A program made the position numbers and the translations under genes. Below are positions 28,155 through 37,167 of a DNA stretch of 64,000 nt, piece after piece. The stretch spans positions 411,938-475,937 of the forward strand of contig NZ_JAMHJQ010000002.1 of the NCBI RefSeq assembly GCF_023534745.1, written 5' to 3'. Source of the DNA: Streptomyces sp. 35G-GA-8. GTDB lineage: Bacteria; Actinomycetota; Actinomycetes; Streptomycetales; Streptomycetaceae. How positions within the stretch are numbered: the stretch's first letter is position 1; every line of letters starts with the position of its first letter. The notes beneath the pieces were generated by a model that was given only the letters and a program-made list of their open reading frames with translations, had not been told where the DNA came from and searched no databases.

Positions 28155-29448
28155 AGTCCATGACCTCGACGATCACACGGTTGGTCTCGATTCCGGCCGC
28201 CGTCACCACCTGCACCTCGACGGGGCCCGGCTCCACATCCACCGGTACGGGCACGGTCAGCGAGGTGTCCGACGGATTCGCGAAGCCGCCTGGGACCGGC
28301 ACGAGCGGGACATGGACATGGACCGCGCCGATCCTGACGACCATCCGGGCCAGCCGGTCGGGGGTGCCCGCGCCCGGCGGTACGAAACCGGCCCCGCGGA
28401 TCTCGATGTCGTCGCCGGTGCGGATCGGGGCGTCCAGATCGCCCGCCTCCCTGGCCCGTACCACCGACAGGACGACCGGCCGGCCGCCCTCCGCGTACTT
28501 CCCCGCGAAGTAGGTGGCGGCGGAGACCGCGACCAGCAGCGCCAGCGCCCAGGGCAGATCGGGCAGTTGCTCGGGCCGCCGGGCCAGCCGGACCGCCGAG
28601 AAGACCACGGCGACGGCGCTCACCAGCGTGTACTGCACATCCGTGAAGCTGCCGCGCCCGGCGTCGTCGCAGAGCAGATCGGCCAGCCGGGGCCGCGCGG
28701 CCCGTACCTTCTGGAGCCGCTGGCCCAGTACGCGCACGGCCACCACGCGGCGTACGACCACGGCGATGGCGCACACCACGGCCAGTACGGTCACCAGGCC
28801 CGCGCCCCGGGCCAGTTCGAGGCCGGCGATCAGCTCGTCGCGCCGGCCGGGGCCCGAGGCGCCGGCCAGCTGGAGCGCGAGGACGAGCACGGCGAAGACG
28901 GCGAGCAGGACCCAGGCGGAGGCGACGGTCCGCGAGGTCGACAGCCGGTTGTCCTCGCCGATGAGCGGCGCCAGCAGGCCGCCGCGGCTGCGGTGCAGCC
29001 GGGCGGCGGTGGTCAGCAGCCCGGCGACGACCAGGGCGGCGAGCAGTCCCGCCGTACGCGCGAGCGTCCAGCCGGCCCCTATCGCGGTCACGGACTGGAC
29101 CAGCGCGAGCAGGGCGACCCCGCCCCACACGATCAGCAGCGTGCGCCGCCAGACGGCGTGCAGCCAGGCGTCGCCCGCCTCACGGCTGCGGTCGGCCACC
29201 GCGTTGGCGGACTGGGTGAGTTCGTCGGAGACCCACTGGCGGGAGGCCCCCGCCGAGTGCGCCACCGCGGCGGGCAGCCCCTGTCCCGCGGCCAGTTCGT
29301 CCCGCTTCACCAGGAACGCGGCCACCGCCCGTCGGTGCCCCTCCCGCGCTCCGTGCGGGCAGTCCCCGCACGTGCAGCCTCCGCCGTGCGCGCCCTGCCT
29401 CGCCTCTTGCACCGCCACGCCGAACGCCGCCTTCCCCGCCCCGTCCAC
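28153..29448 (-). CDS. Multi-pass membrane protein with N-terminal CxCxxC and C-terminal Ig-like domain
   Basis: 431 residues from a GTG preceded by AAGGAAG. The N-terminal region has GGGCTCGDCPHG (Cys-x-Cys-x-x-Cys), a possible metal site. About five to six hydrophobic segments follow (for example ALLALVQSVTAIGAGW, VLLAVFAVLVLALQLAG), and the last ~100 residues look like an IPT/TIG-type beta domain (GDDIEIRGAGFVPPG ... GIETNRVIVEV). No characterised family recognised. Its TAG stop lies in the CTAG target site of the adjacent MITE, so the insertion follows the stop without truncating the gene. Confidence 0.75.
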   Translation of the reverse strand: MDGAGKAAFGVAVQEARQGAHGGGCTCGDCPHGAREGHRRAVAAFLVKRDELAAGQGLPAAVAHSAGASRQWVSDELTQSANAVADRSREAGDAWLHAVWRRTLLIVWGGVALLALVQSVTAIGAGWTLARTAGLLAALVVAGLLTTAARLHRSRGGLLAPLIGEDNRLSTSRTVASAWVLLAVFAVLVLALQLAGASGPGRRDELIAGLELARGAGLVTVLAVVCAIAVVVRRVVAVRVLGQRLQKVRAARPRLADLLCDDAGRGSFTDVQYTLVSAVAVVFSAVRLARRPEQLPDLPWALALLVAVSAATYFAGKYAEGGRPVVLSVVRAREAGDLDAPIRTGDDIEIRGAGFVPPGAGTPDRLARMVVRIGAVHVHVPLVPVPGGFANPSDTSLTVPVPVDVEPGPVEVQVVTAAGIETNRVIVEVMD

Positions 29449-29584
29449 CGAACTTCCTTGCAACGCAAGGGAATTCTGCCGCACGGAGGGCAACCCGCGC
29501 GCCGTAGGGGCGGTCCGGGCGGGTGACAACAGCGTTACGGTGTTGACGAGCGTTACGGTGCGGACGCTGCGGGCGCCCGGCCCG

Positions 29585-31171
29585 TCACTCCCACTCGATG
29601 GTGCCCGGCGGCTTGCTCGTCACATCGAGGACCACGCGGTTGACCTCCGCGACCTCATTGGTGATCCGCGTGGAGATCCGCGCCAGCACCTCGTACGGCA
29701 TCCGCGTCCAGTCGGCGGTCATCGCGTCCTCGGACGAGACGGGCCTGAGCACGATCGGATGGCCGTACGTACGCCCGTCGCCCTGCACACCCACGGACCG
29801 CACATCCGCGAGGAGGACCACCGGGCACTGCCAGATGTCCCGGTCGAGCCCGGCCGCGGTCAGCTCCTCGCGGGCGATCGCGTCGGCCTCGCGCAGCAGA
29901 TCGAGCCGTTCGCGCGTGACCTCGCCGACGATCCGGATACCGAGGCCGGGGCCCGGGAAGGGCTGGCGCTGGACGATCTCGTCCGGCAGCCCCAGCTCCT
30001 GGCCGACCATCCTGACCTCGTCCTTGAACAGCTTGCGCAGCGGCTCGACGAGCTCGAACTCGATGTCGTCGGGGAGCCCGCCGACATTGTGGTGCGACTT
30101 GATGTTGGCGGTGCCGGTGCCGCCGCCCGACTCGACCACGTCCGGGTACAGCGTGCCCTGGACGAGGAACGCGACATCCTCGCCGTCCGCGCCCGCCTCG
30201 GCGACGATCTCGGCCTGCGCCTGCTCGAAGACCCGGATGAACTCACGGCCGATGATCTTCCGCTTCTGCTCGGGGTCGGAGACCCCGGCCAGCGCGGTGA
30301 GGAAGCGCTCCTCGGCGTCGACGACCCTGAGCTGTACGCCGGTGGCGGCGACGAAGTCCTTCTCGACCTGCTCGGTCTCGCCCTTGCGCATCAGCCCGTG
30401 GTCGACATACACACAGGTCAGCTGGGAACCGATGGCCTTCTGCACGAGGGCGGCGGCCACGGCCGAGTCCACCCCGCCCGACAGCCCGCAGATGGCGCGC
30501 TTGGTGCCGACCTGCTCACGGATGAGGGCGACCTGCTCGTCCACCACATTGGCGGTGGTCCAGGTCGGCTCGATACCGGCGCCGCGGTAGAGGAAGTGCT
30601 CCAGTACCTGCTGGCCGTAGGTGGAGTGCATGACCTCGGGGTGGTGCTGCACCCCGTACAGCTTCTTCTCGTCGTTCTCGAACGCGGCGACCGGTACGAC
30701 ATCGGTGGAGGCCGTGACGGTGAATCCGGCGGGCGCGGCGGAGCAGGCGTCGCCGTGCGACATCCAGACGGACTGCTCGGCCGGGGTGCCCGCGAAGAGG
30801 GTGGAGCCGGTCTGGGAGACCCGCAGCTCCGTACGGCCGTACTCCCGCGCCCCCGTGTTGTCGACGGTGCCGCCGAGCGAGGTCGCCATCAGCTGGAAGC
30901 CGTAGCACATGCCGAAGACGGGGACGCCGGCCTCGAAGAGCGCGCGGTCCACGCTCGGGGCGTTCTCGGCGTACACGGAGGACGGGCCGCCGGAGAGGAT
31001 GATCGCCCGGGGGTTCTTGGCCAGCATCTCGGCCACCGGCATCGAGGACGGGACGATCTCGCTGTAGACCCGTGCCTCGCGCACGCGGCGGGCGATGAGC
31101 TGGGCGTACTGCGCGCCGAAGTCGACGACGAGTACGACGTCGGGAGCGGCGGCGGGGGGTGCTGCTGGCAC
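29585..31171 (-). CDS. guaA: GMP synthase (glutamine-hydrolysing)
   Basis: 528 residues, family-typical. The N-terminal class I glutamine amidotransferase has catalytic Cys in [10 protein letters not shown] and His/Glu in [11 protein letters not shown]. The ATP-pyrophosphatase domain has the P-loop [12 protein letters not shown], and the C-terminal dimerisation domain ends KPPGTIEWE. It converts XMP to GMP. The two IMP-dehydrogenase-family genes lie 20 kb away. Confidence 0.97.
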   Translation of the reverse strand: MPAAPPAAAPDVVLVVDFGAQYAQLIARRVREARVYSEIVPSSMPVAEMLAKNPRAIILSGGPSSVYAENAPSVDRALFEAGVPVFGMCYGFQLMATSLGGTVDNTGAREYGRTELRVSQTGSTLFAGTPAEQSVWMSHGDACSAAPAGFTVTASTDVVPVAAFENDEKKLYGVQHHPEVMHSTYGQQVLEHFLYRGAGIEPTWTTANVVDEQVALIREQVGTKRAICGLSGGVDSAVAAALVQKAIGSQLTCVYVDHGLMRKGETEQVEKDFVAATGVQLRVVDAEERFLTALAGVSDPEQKRKIIGREFIRVFEQAQAEIVAEAGADGEDVAFLVQGTLYPDVVESGGGTGTANIKSHHNVGGLPDDIEFELVEPLRKLFKDEVRMVGQELGLPDEIVQRQPFPGPGLGIRIVGEVTRERLDLLREADAIAREELTAAGLDRDIWQCPVVLLADVRSVGVQGDGRTYGHPIVLRPVSSEDAMTADWTRMPYEVLARISTRITNEVAEVNRVVLDVTSKPPGTIEWE

Positions 31172-31326
31172 GGGGCGGCCTTCCGGCGGTGATGGAACGA
31201 TGAACGAACGTGGGATGTCGTGCTGCCAATTCTAACGGCGGGCGCATACCTGCCCGGGACGCCTTCTCGTCTCACCATCCGAACCCGCGTTGCCGCGCCC
31301 GGGTGCGCGGGGTCCATACTGTCCCC

Positions 31327-31398
31327 ATGCACACGCAGCTGACCTTCGTCTTTACCTATGGCACCGGCCCGTCCGGCTGCCATGGTCGTGCTGCTTGA
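31327..31398 (+). CDS. Leader peptide of the chorismate mutase attenuator (Phe/Tyr codons)
   Basis: A 23-codon frame, MHTQLTFVFTYGTGPSGCHG plus RAA, ends at TGA 31396-31398. It holds TTC, TTT and TAT within five codons (F-V-F-T-Y). TTT and TAT are rare in this genome, so they stand out. A strong terminator hairpin follows at 31416-31450 and the chorismate mutase gene starts 122 bases after the leader. This is the layout of transcription attenuation by aromatic amino-acid supply. A -10-like CATACT at 31315-31320 suggests the leader mRNA itself may begin at or near the ATG. Confidence 0.72.
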   Translation: MHTQLTFVFTYGTGPSGCHGRAA

Positions 31399-31415
31399 GC
31401 TGACAAGCGACCTCC

Positions 31416-31450
31416 CAGGCGCCCCGGGCCGACAAGGCCCGGGGCGTCTG
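31416..31450 (+). terminator. Attenuator terminator hairpin
   Basis: A 15-pair stem (31416-31430 with 31436-31450, one G-T pair) around the loop GACAA; its core is CGCCCCGGGCC / GGCCCGGGGCG. It lies between the leader peptide stop and the chorismate mutase start. Confidence 0.78.
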
Positions 31451-31519
31451 TCGCGTTCGGGGCCCTGTGGCCGCCGGGACATCTGGCTTCCCGACCACTC
31501 CCCCGAAGAGGAACCCCGC

Positions 31520-31801
31520 ATGACTGTCACGGAGAACACCGGCGCCCGTACCGAAGAGGCCGCCACGCTCATCGCGGACGCGCGCGAACGCGTCGACGCG
31601 CTGGACGACCGGATCATCGGCCTCGTCCAGGAACGGATGGCGGTCTCGGCCGTCATCCAGGACGCCCGGATCTCCTCCGGCGGCCGTCGCGTCAATCTCT
31701 CCCGCGAGATGGAGATCCTCGGCCGCTACCGGGAAGCCCTCGGCAAACCGGGTACGGCGCTGGCGATGACCCTGCTTGAGCTGAGCCGGGGCCGTGTCTG
31801 A
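31520..31801 (+). CDS. Chorismate mutase (AroQ class)
   Basis: 93 residues, the size of a monofunctional AroQ-fold chorismate mutase. The helical core has RERVDALDDRIIGLVQERM, then Arg/Lys residues in QDAR and NLSREMEILGRYREAL that would bind chorismate. It converts chorismate to prephenate for Phe and Tyr synthesis, matching the Phe/Tyr codons in the upstream leader. GAAGAGG precedes the ATG. Confidence 0.88.
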   Translation: MTVTENTGARTEEAATLIADARERVDALDDRIIGLVQERMAVSAVIQDARISSGGRRVNLSREMEILGRYREALGKPGTALAMTLLELSRGRV

Positions 31802-32275
31802 GCCAGGCCGTGGGCCGCGCCCTGCCGCATCTGAGTTCGGGTGCCGCTCTCACCCGTACGGCGCGTGACCGGGTCCCGCGGGCCTTCGTTGGACCGTGCG
31901 TCCGTGCCCAGCCAGGGGCGGCGAGCGTGCAGAGAAGTTGAGGAAAGCCACGCGTGGCTCCGCCGGGGCGTGCGACGTACCGCAGGTGCGTCGTGGGACC
32001 TCGCCCCGGTGTCCGTGACCGGTCGGCAGGGGACAGCAGCCCGGTCACCCATGGGCGGTCGGCTCCGGGGACGCCCGGAACCGACCGCCCTTCCTGTGAG
32101 ATCCCTGTGACACAGACCACTTAAAGATTCTGTGAAGGACGCGGCAACCATTCCCGCACGTCACAGGTCTTGCTTGCGAAATCAACGGCCTCACCCGTGA
32201 ACCCCACATCTTGGGAGGGCCCCACGACTCGCACCGCCCCCGGCGGTGTGCCGTACTTCGCTGAGGTCGGTCTTC
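31802..32275. other. Intergenic region after chorismate mutase
   Basis: 474 bases with no credible gene; open frames here have no domain or ribosome-site support. It contains several GC-rich inverted repeats, the strongest being the terminator at 32053-32090, then an AT-richer segment (32100-32190, ACTTAAAGATTCTGTG) likely to hold the promoter of the LAETG protein gene. Confidence 0.5.
32053..32090 (+). terminator. Strong hairpin terminator
   Basis: GGGCGGTCGG (32053-32062) pairs with CCGACCGCCC (32081-32090), with further inner pairing TCCGG/CCGGA. TTCCT follows. It separates the chorismate mutase unit from the next gene. Confidence 0.75.
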
Positions 32276-33358
32276 ATGAAGCTCCGCCGTGCCATGGCCG
32301 TCGCCGCCGCGACCGCCGTCATAGCCCCCGCCGCCTTCTTCTCCGCCCCGGCCGCTTTCGCGACCGACGGCGAGAGCACCCCGCCGCCCGCCACGAGCGA
32401 GGCCCCCGAGGTCCCCGAGTCGCCTGAGCCCACCGGGGCGGAGACCACCGGGACGAGCGTGCCCCCGCCGGCCGCCGGTGAGACCCCCGAGGCCCCCGTG
32501 GCGGGCGAAGAAGGCGCGAGGTCCGAGGAGGAGGCCCCCGCGCCCGGGACGGAGCCCTTCGAGGCGGAGGACACGAAGCCCTCCAAGCCGGCGCCCGAGT
32601 CGTCCGACCTGACGGCCAAGCCGGGCGACGAGCCGGGCGACAAGCCGAGCGACGGCCCTGTCGAGTGCGTCGACACCGACGAGGGCATCTTCGACGACCA
32701 GCTTCGGACCAGCCTCTCCGGACTGCCGGAGCGGGTTGTCGCGGGCAGCGGCTTCCAGTCCTTCCAGCTCAATGTCTCGAACAAGAGCGAGCACGACTAC
32801 GAGCGCGTCGACCTCGGCGTCTTCGCGTTCCAGATCGACGAGAAGTCCTGGGACCTGAACACCGGTTACCTCACGCTCCAGTACAAGGACCCCGAGTCCG
32901 GCGTCTGGACCCCCATCTCCCTGGACGAGGAGGACGAGGGCTCCGGCTATCTCGGCTACACGGGCCTCAAGGCGAAGGAGTCGTTCTCCGTCGACCTGCG
33001 TCTGAGCGTGGCCAAATCCGCCCCGGCCGGGCTCGGTTACGCCTTCAGCGTCGGTGTCTACGCCGACGACGAGGGCAACTGCGTCTCCTCGGACGACGAG
33101 TCGTTCTACGAGTTCGAGATCGTCGCGGCCGGTACGGACCCGGGCAAGCCGAACGAGGCCAAGCCCCAGGAAGGCGGAAAGAAGCCCATCCCCGCCAAGC
33201 CGGCGGGCAACACCGAGATCAAGCCGCAGGGGCACCTCGCCGAGACCGGCTCCTCCTCGGTGGTTCCCGTCATCGGCATGGCCGGTGGCATCGCCATCGT
33301 GGCGGGCGCCGGAGTGATGTTCGCGATGAAGCGCCGCAGGAGCGACGCCGCCGCGTAA
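32276..33358 (+). CDS. Sortase-anchored surface protein (LAETG)
   Basis: 360 residues. A signal peptide (MAVAAATAVIAPAAFFSAPAAFA) is followed by a Pro/Glu/Thr-rich acidic stretch (about 30-125), a folded beta-rich region (about 130-285) and a classic cell-wall sorting signal: LAETG near residue 320, a hydrophobic span (VVPVIGMAGGIAIVAGAGVMF) and a basic end (KRRRSD). LAxTG is the motif used by class E sortases in Streptomyces, so the protein is probably linked to peptidoglycan. No sortase gene is present in the window. GAGGTCGG precedes the ATG. Confidence 0.87.
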   Translation: MKLRRAMAVAAATAVIAPAAFFSAPAAFATDGESTPPPATSEAPEVPESPEPTGAETTGTSVPPPAAGETPEAPVAGEEGARSEEEAPAPGTEPFEAEDTKPSKPAPESSDLTAKPGDEPGDKPSDGPVECVDTDEGIFDDQLRTSLSGLPERVVAGSGFQSFQLNVSNKSEHDYERVDLGVFAFQIDEKSWDLNTGYLTLQYKDPESGVWTPISLDEEDEGSGYLGYTGLKAKESFSVDLRLSVAKSAPAGLGYAFSVGVYADDEGNCVSSDDESFYEFEIVAAGTDPGKPNEAKPQEGGKKPIPAKPAGNTEIKPQGHLAETGSSSVVPVIGMAGGIAIVAGAGVMFAMKRRRSDAAA

Positions 33359-33420
33359 ACAGCGGGCAGGCGTACACACGCGTAGGGACGCACGACAGGA
33401 CGCCACGTCACACAGAGGCT

Positions 33421-33462
33421 CAGCGAGGCGCTGCACTCGGAGGGGGGTGCAGCGCCTCGCTG
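33421..33462. terminator. Bidirectional terminator
   Basis: A perfect 15-pair stem, CAGCGAGGCGCTGCA (33421-33435) with TGCAGCGCCTCGCTG (33448-33462), between convergent genes. Confidence 0.85.
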
Positions 33463-33476
33463 CACCCCGGCGGTCG

Positions 33477-35330
33477 TCACGCCCGCTTCGGCGGGACCTC
33501 GGGCATCGCCACGAACGGCAGCCGCAGCGCCCCGAACGCCTCCTCCGGCACCGCGGGGGACACCGGCGCGACCGGATCCTGTCCGACATACGCGGCCCCT
33601 TGCTCGGGGCGGGGGTCGGGATCGCCCTTGTTCGGCCAGAAGGACATCGCGCGTTCGGCCTGGGCCGTGATCGTCAGGGACGGGTTCACCCCCAGGTTCG
33701 CCGAGACCGCCGAGCCGTCGACCACCGAGATGCCGGGGTGTCCGTACAGCCGGTGGTACGGGTCGATCACGCCCTCCTCCGCCGAGGCCCCGATGACACA
33801 GCCGCCCAGGAAGTGCGCGGTCAGCGGCGTACCCATCAGTTCGCCCACATTGCTGCCCGCGAAGCCGTTGATCTCCTCCGCGATCAGCGTCGCGGCCCGG
33901 GTCGCCTCGGGTATCTGCTTCGGGTTGGGGGCGCCGTGTCCCTGGCGCGCGGTGAGCAGTCCCTTGCCCACGCCGCCCGGTTTCCGGTAGGTCGTCAGGG
34001 AGTTGTCCAGCGACTGCATGACGAGGCCGATGATGGTCCGCTCCGACCAGCGGCGGTTGGAGAGCGAGCGGAGCGTCAGCAGGGGGTGCCTGGCCGCGTT
34101 CCCGAGCCAGCTCCGCACCCGCCGCTCGCTGTACGGCACCTGAAGGAGCGTCAGCAGGCCCATGGCGTTGGAGCCCTTGCCGTAACGCACCGGCTCGATA
34201 TGCGTGGTGTCGTTCGGATGGATCGAGGACGTGATGGCGACGCCCCGCGTGAAGTCGGCCTTCGCCTCGCCGTGCCGCGCGCGGTAGCGCCGGTTGTCGG
34301 TCCCCGCGCCCACCAGGGCCTCGGAGTTGCTACGGGTCAGCTCGCCGAGCCGGGCCGAGAGGCGCGGCAGCAGTCCCCGGTCCCGCATGGTGTGCAGCAG
34401 GGTCTGCGTGCCGTACGTACCGGCCGCGATCACGACCCGGCGGGCGCGCAGGACGCGCGCCCGGCCCTTCTGGCGGCCCTTGCCGCGCACCCGCGTGGGG
34501 ACGGTCGTGACGCGGAAGCCGCCCTCCCCGTCCTCCGTCACCGCGACCACCGAGGTCATCGGGTGGACGACCGCCCCGGCGCGCTCGGCCAGATACAGAT
34601 AGTTCTCGTTGAGGGTGTTCTTGGCGCCGTGCCGGCAGCCCGTCATGCACTCGCCGCACTGCCGGCAGGCGTTGCGCGAGGGGCCGGTCCCGCCGAAGTA
34701 CGGGTCGTCCACGGCCGCCCCGGGCGGGGTCTTCGCCGTACCGTCGGCGTCCCGGCCGTCCCCGAAGAAGACCCCGACCGGCGCGAGATGGAAGCTCTCG
34801 CCGACGCCCATCGCCTCGGCCGCCGCCTTCAGATGGACGTCCGAGGGGGTCATGGTCGGGTTGAGCCGTACGCCGAGCATGCGGCGCGCCTGGTCGTAGT
34901 ACGGCTTCAGCTCCCGCTGCCAGTCGGTGATGGCGGCCCACTGCGGATCGTCGAAGAACGCGGCGGGCGGTACGTACAGCGTGTTGGCGTAGTTGAGGGA
35001 GCCGCCGCCGACCCCGGCGCCCGCGAGCACCATCACATTGCCGAGGAGATGGACGCGCTGGATGCCGTACAGCCCGAGCGCGGGGGCCCACAGATAGTTC
35101 TTGAGGTCCCAGGAGTTCTTGGGGAGGGTGGCGCGGGTGAAGCGGCGGCCCGCCTCCAGGACGCCGACGCGGTATCCCTTCTCGGTCAGCCGCAGCGCGG
35201 AGACCGAGCCGCCGAAGCCGGAGCCCACGACGATCACGTCGTAGTCGTACACCGCGTCGTCGTATCGGTCGTCGTGAGGCGACTCGTCGTGGTTCTCGTT
35301 CTGCTTCCGGGCATGGCTGTCCTGTGCCAC
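33477..35330 (-). CDS. GMC-family FAD oxidoreductase (cholesterol-oxidase-like)
   Basis: 617 residues. The FAD-binding motif VIVVGSGFGGSVSALRL starts near residue 31. A Cys-rich segment RNACRQCGECMTGCRHGAKNTL could bind an iron-sulfur cluster, as in related GMC/cholesterol-oxidase-like proteins, and the C-terminal GMC_oxred_C block has HLYGHPGISVVDGSAV-like sequence (YRLYGHPGISVVDGSA). It probably oxidises an alcohol or sterol-like substrate, not identified. The GTG start has AGGAGAG upstream. It follows the aldehyde dehydrogenase gene by 79 bases, suggesting successive alcohol/aldehyde oxidation. Confidence 0.88.
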   Translation of the reverse strand: MAQDSHARKQNENHDESPHDDRYDDAVYDYDVIVVGSGFGGSVSALRLTEKGYRVGVLEAGRRFTRATLPKNSWDLKNYLWAPALGLYGIQRVHLLGNVMVLAGAGVGGGSLNYANTLYVPPAAFFDDPQWAAITDWQRELKPYYDQARRMLGVRLNPTMTPSDVHLKAAAEAMGVGESFHLAPVGVFFGDGRDADGTAKTPPGAAVDDPYFGGTGPSRNACRQCGECMTGCRHGAKNTLNENYLYLAERAGAVVHPMTSVVAVTEDGEGGFRVTTVPTRVRGKGRQKGRARVLRARRVVIAAGTYGTQTLLHTMRDRGLLPRLSARLGELTRSNSEALVGAGTDNRRYRARHGEAKADFTRGVAITSSIHPNDTTHIEPVRYGKGSNAMGLLTLLQVPYSERRVRSWLGNAARHPLLTLRSLSNRRWSERTIIGLVMQSLDNSLTTYRKPGGVGKGLLTARQGHGAPNPKQIPEATRAATLIAEEINGFAGSNVGELMGTPLTAHFLGGCVIGASAEEGVIDPYHRLYGHPGISVVDGSAVSANLGVNPSLTITAQAERAMSFWPNKGDPDPRPEQGAAYVGQDPVAPVSPAVPEEAFGALRLPFVAMPEVPPKRA

Positions 35331-35362
35331 TGGCTCTCCTCATTGAGAACGACCGTGTGCTG

Positions 35363-35412
35363 AACCACCGCGTCACGAATCACCGCGTCACGAACCATCG
35401 CGTCGGGAACTA
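35363..35412. repeat. 15-base tandem repeat between the aldehyde dehydrogenase and GMC genes
   Basis: Units AACCACCGCGTCACG (35363-35377), AATCACCGCGTCACG (35378-35392), AACCATCGCGTCGGG (35393-35407) and a partial fourth unit that runs into the aldehyde dehydrogenase stop codon. Confidence 0.8.
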
Positions 35413-37047
35413 CCGCAGCCGCAGTGCCTTCATGATCCGCAGACTGCGGCTCATGAGAGCCGCGTGCCTCTCGTCGTCCATCCCGAAGGACGGCGCCATG
35501 GGCAGGATCCGCTGCTGCGCGACCGTCTGGGCCTCGGTGAACTTGAGGATCCCCTCGGCGCCGTGCCGCCGGCCGAGACCGGAATCCTTCATGCCGCCCA
35601 TCGGCGACCGCACGCTGCCGTACGCCGGCGCGTATCCCTCGTTGATGTTGACCGTGCCGGTACGCAGCCGGGCCGCGATCGCGTGGCCGCGCCGGGAGTC
35701 CTTCGTCCATACGCTCGCGTTGAGGCCGTAGGGCGTGGCGTTGGCGAGGCCGACCACCTCGTCCTCGTCGCTGAACCGGTAGACGGAGACGACCGGGCCG
35801 AACGTCTCCTCCGCGCACACCGCCATCGGCGCGTCGACCCCGTCCAGGATGGTCGGCTCGTAGAAGAGCGGCCCGATGTCGGGACGCGCGACCCCGCCCG
35901 CGACGACCGTGGCGCCCTTGGCGACGGCCTCCTCGACATGGCGGGTGACCGTCTCCAGCTGGCGTTCGCCCACCAGGGAGCCCATGTCGGCGCCGTACGC
36001 GAGGGAGTTGCCGAGCCGCATGGCCTTCGTACGGGCGGCGAACCGCTGGAGGAACACATCGGCGACCGAGTCATGGACGTACAGCCGCTCGATGGAGATG
36101 CAGAGCTGGCCGGCGGAGGAGAAGCAGGCGCGCACCGCGCCCGCCGCCGCCTTCTCGACGTCGGCGTCCGCGAGGACCAGCATGGCGTTCTTGCCGCCGA
36201 GTTCGAGCGAGACGCCGACGAGCCGGTCGGCGGCTCCCCTGGCGACCTCGCGGCCGGTACGGGTCGAGCCGGTGAAGGAGACGTAGTCGGCGTGCCTGAC
36301 GACCTCCGGGCCGATGACCGGGCCCTCGCCGAGGACCACCAGGAAGACCTCGGGCGGCAGCCCGGCCTCGATCAGCAGATCACGGGCCCACAGCGCGGTG
36401 AGCGCGGTCTCGGTGTCGGGCTTCATCACGACGGCGTTGCCCGCCACGAACGCGGGCAGCGCGTCGCCCGCGGACAGCTCCAAGGGGTAGTTCCAGGGCA
36501 CGATCTGGCCGATGACACCGCGCGGCTGACGCAGCTCGGTGACCTTCGTCAGGGTCGGCACGACGCCGGTGTGGCGCTTCGGCCGCAGATACGACGCCGC
36601 CGCCCGGCCGTAGTGCCGGGCTTCGACGGCCAGCCCCTGGACCTCTTCGTGCGCGTGCAGCCTGGCCTTGCCGGTCTCCAGCTGGATCAGATCGAGCACC
36701 TCGGCCTGGCGTTCCAGCAGCAGATCGTGGAAGCGGAGCAGCACCGCGGCCCGCTGCCTGATGGGCAGCGCCGCCCAGAGCGGCTGGGCGGCGCGGGCGC
36801 GCTCGAAGGCCGTCACCACGTCCTCGGGCGTGGACTCGGGCAGGACCGCCAGCCGCTCCCCGGTGAAGGGGGCGTGGTTCTCGGTACGGCCGGAGCCGAC
36901 GACACCGCGTATGAGCCGGGCGACCACCTCGGGGGTGACCACATCGGCCGCGGTGCGCACTCCGGCCGGGGCGGTGGCCACCGGGTTGGTGCCGAGGGAA
37001 CCGGGAGGGGCGGCGGAGGGGGCGGTGGGTGCCTGCGAGTCCGTCAT
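35410..37047 (-). CDS. NAD(P)-dependent aldehyde dehydrogenase (succinate-semialdehyde dehydrogenase type)
   Basis: 545 residues. Catalytic Glu282 in SLELGGKNAM and Cys316 in SSAGQLCISIERL are intact; PWNYPLELSAGDALPAF and SFTGSTRTGREV form the cofactor site. The closest family by pattern is succinate-semialdehyde dehydrogenase. The first ~35 residues are Ala/Pro-rich and may be dispensable. It precedes the GMC oxidoreductase on the same strand. Confidence 0.87.
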   Translation of the reverse strand: MTDSQAPTAPSAAPPGSLGTNPVATAPAGVRTAADVVTPEVVARLIRGVVGSGRTENHAPFTGERLAVLPESTPEDVVTAFERARAAQPLWAALPIRQRAAVLLRFHDLLLERQAEVLDLIQLETGKARLHAHEEVQGLAVEARHYGRAAASYLRPKRHTGVVPTLTKVTELRQPRGVIGQIVPWNYPLELSAGDALPAFVAGNAVVMKPDTETALTALWARDLLIEAGLPPEVFLVVLGEGPVIGPEVVRHADYVSFTGSTRTGREVARGAADRLVGVSLELGGKNAMLVLADADVEKAAAGAVRACFSSAGQLCISIERLYVHDSVADVFLQRFAARTKAMRLGNSLAYGADMGSLVGERQLETVTRHVEEAVAKGATVVAGGVARPDIGPLFYEPTILDGVDAPMAVCAEETFGPVVSVYRFSDEDEVVGLANATPYGLNASVWTKDSRRGHAIAARLRTGTVNINEGYAPAYGSVRSPMGGMKDSGLGRRHGAEGILKFTEAQTVAQQRILPMAPSFGMDDERHAALMSRSLRIMKALRLR

Positions 37048-37167
37048 GGGCCGAGCGTATGCCGCATCCGAAACTTTGGATACCCGGCGGTAACACCTTT
37101 TCCCGGAGCGCTCATATCACGCCAGTGATCGCTGGCAGATATCCCCTGATCAGCGGCTACGGCGAGG

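Noticed and set aside
31692-32151. Minus-strand open frames over the chorismate mutase 3' end and terminator
   Set aside because: They cross a strong terminator and show no protein features.
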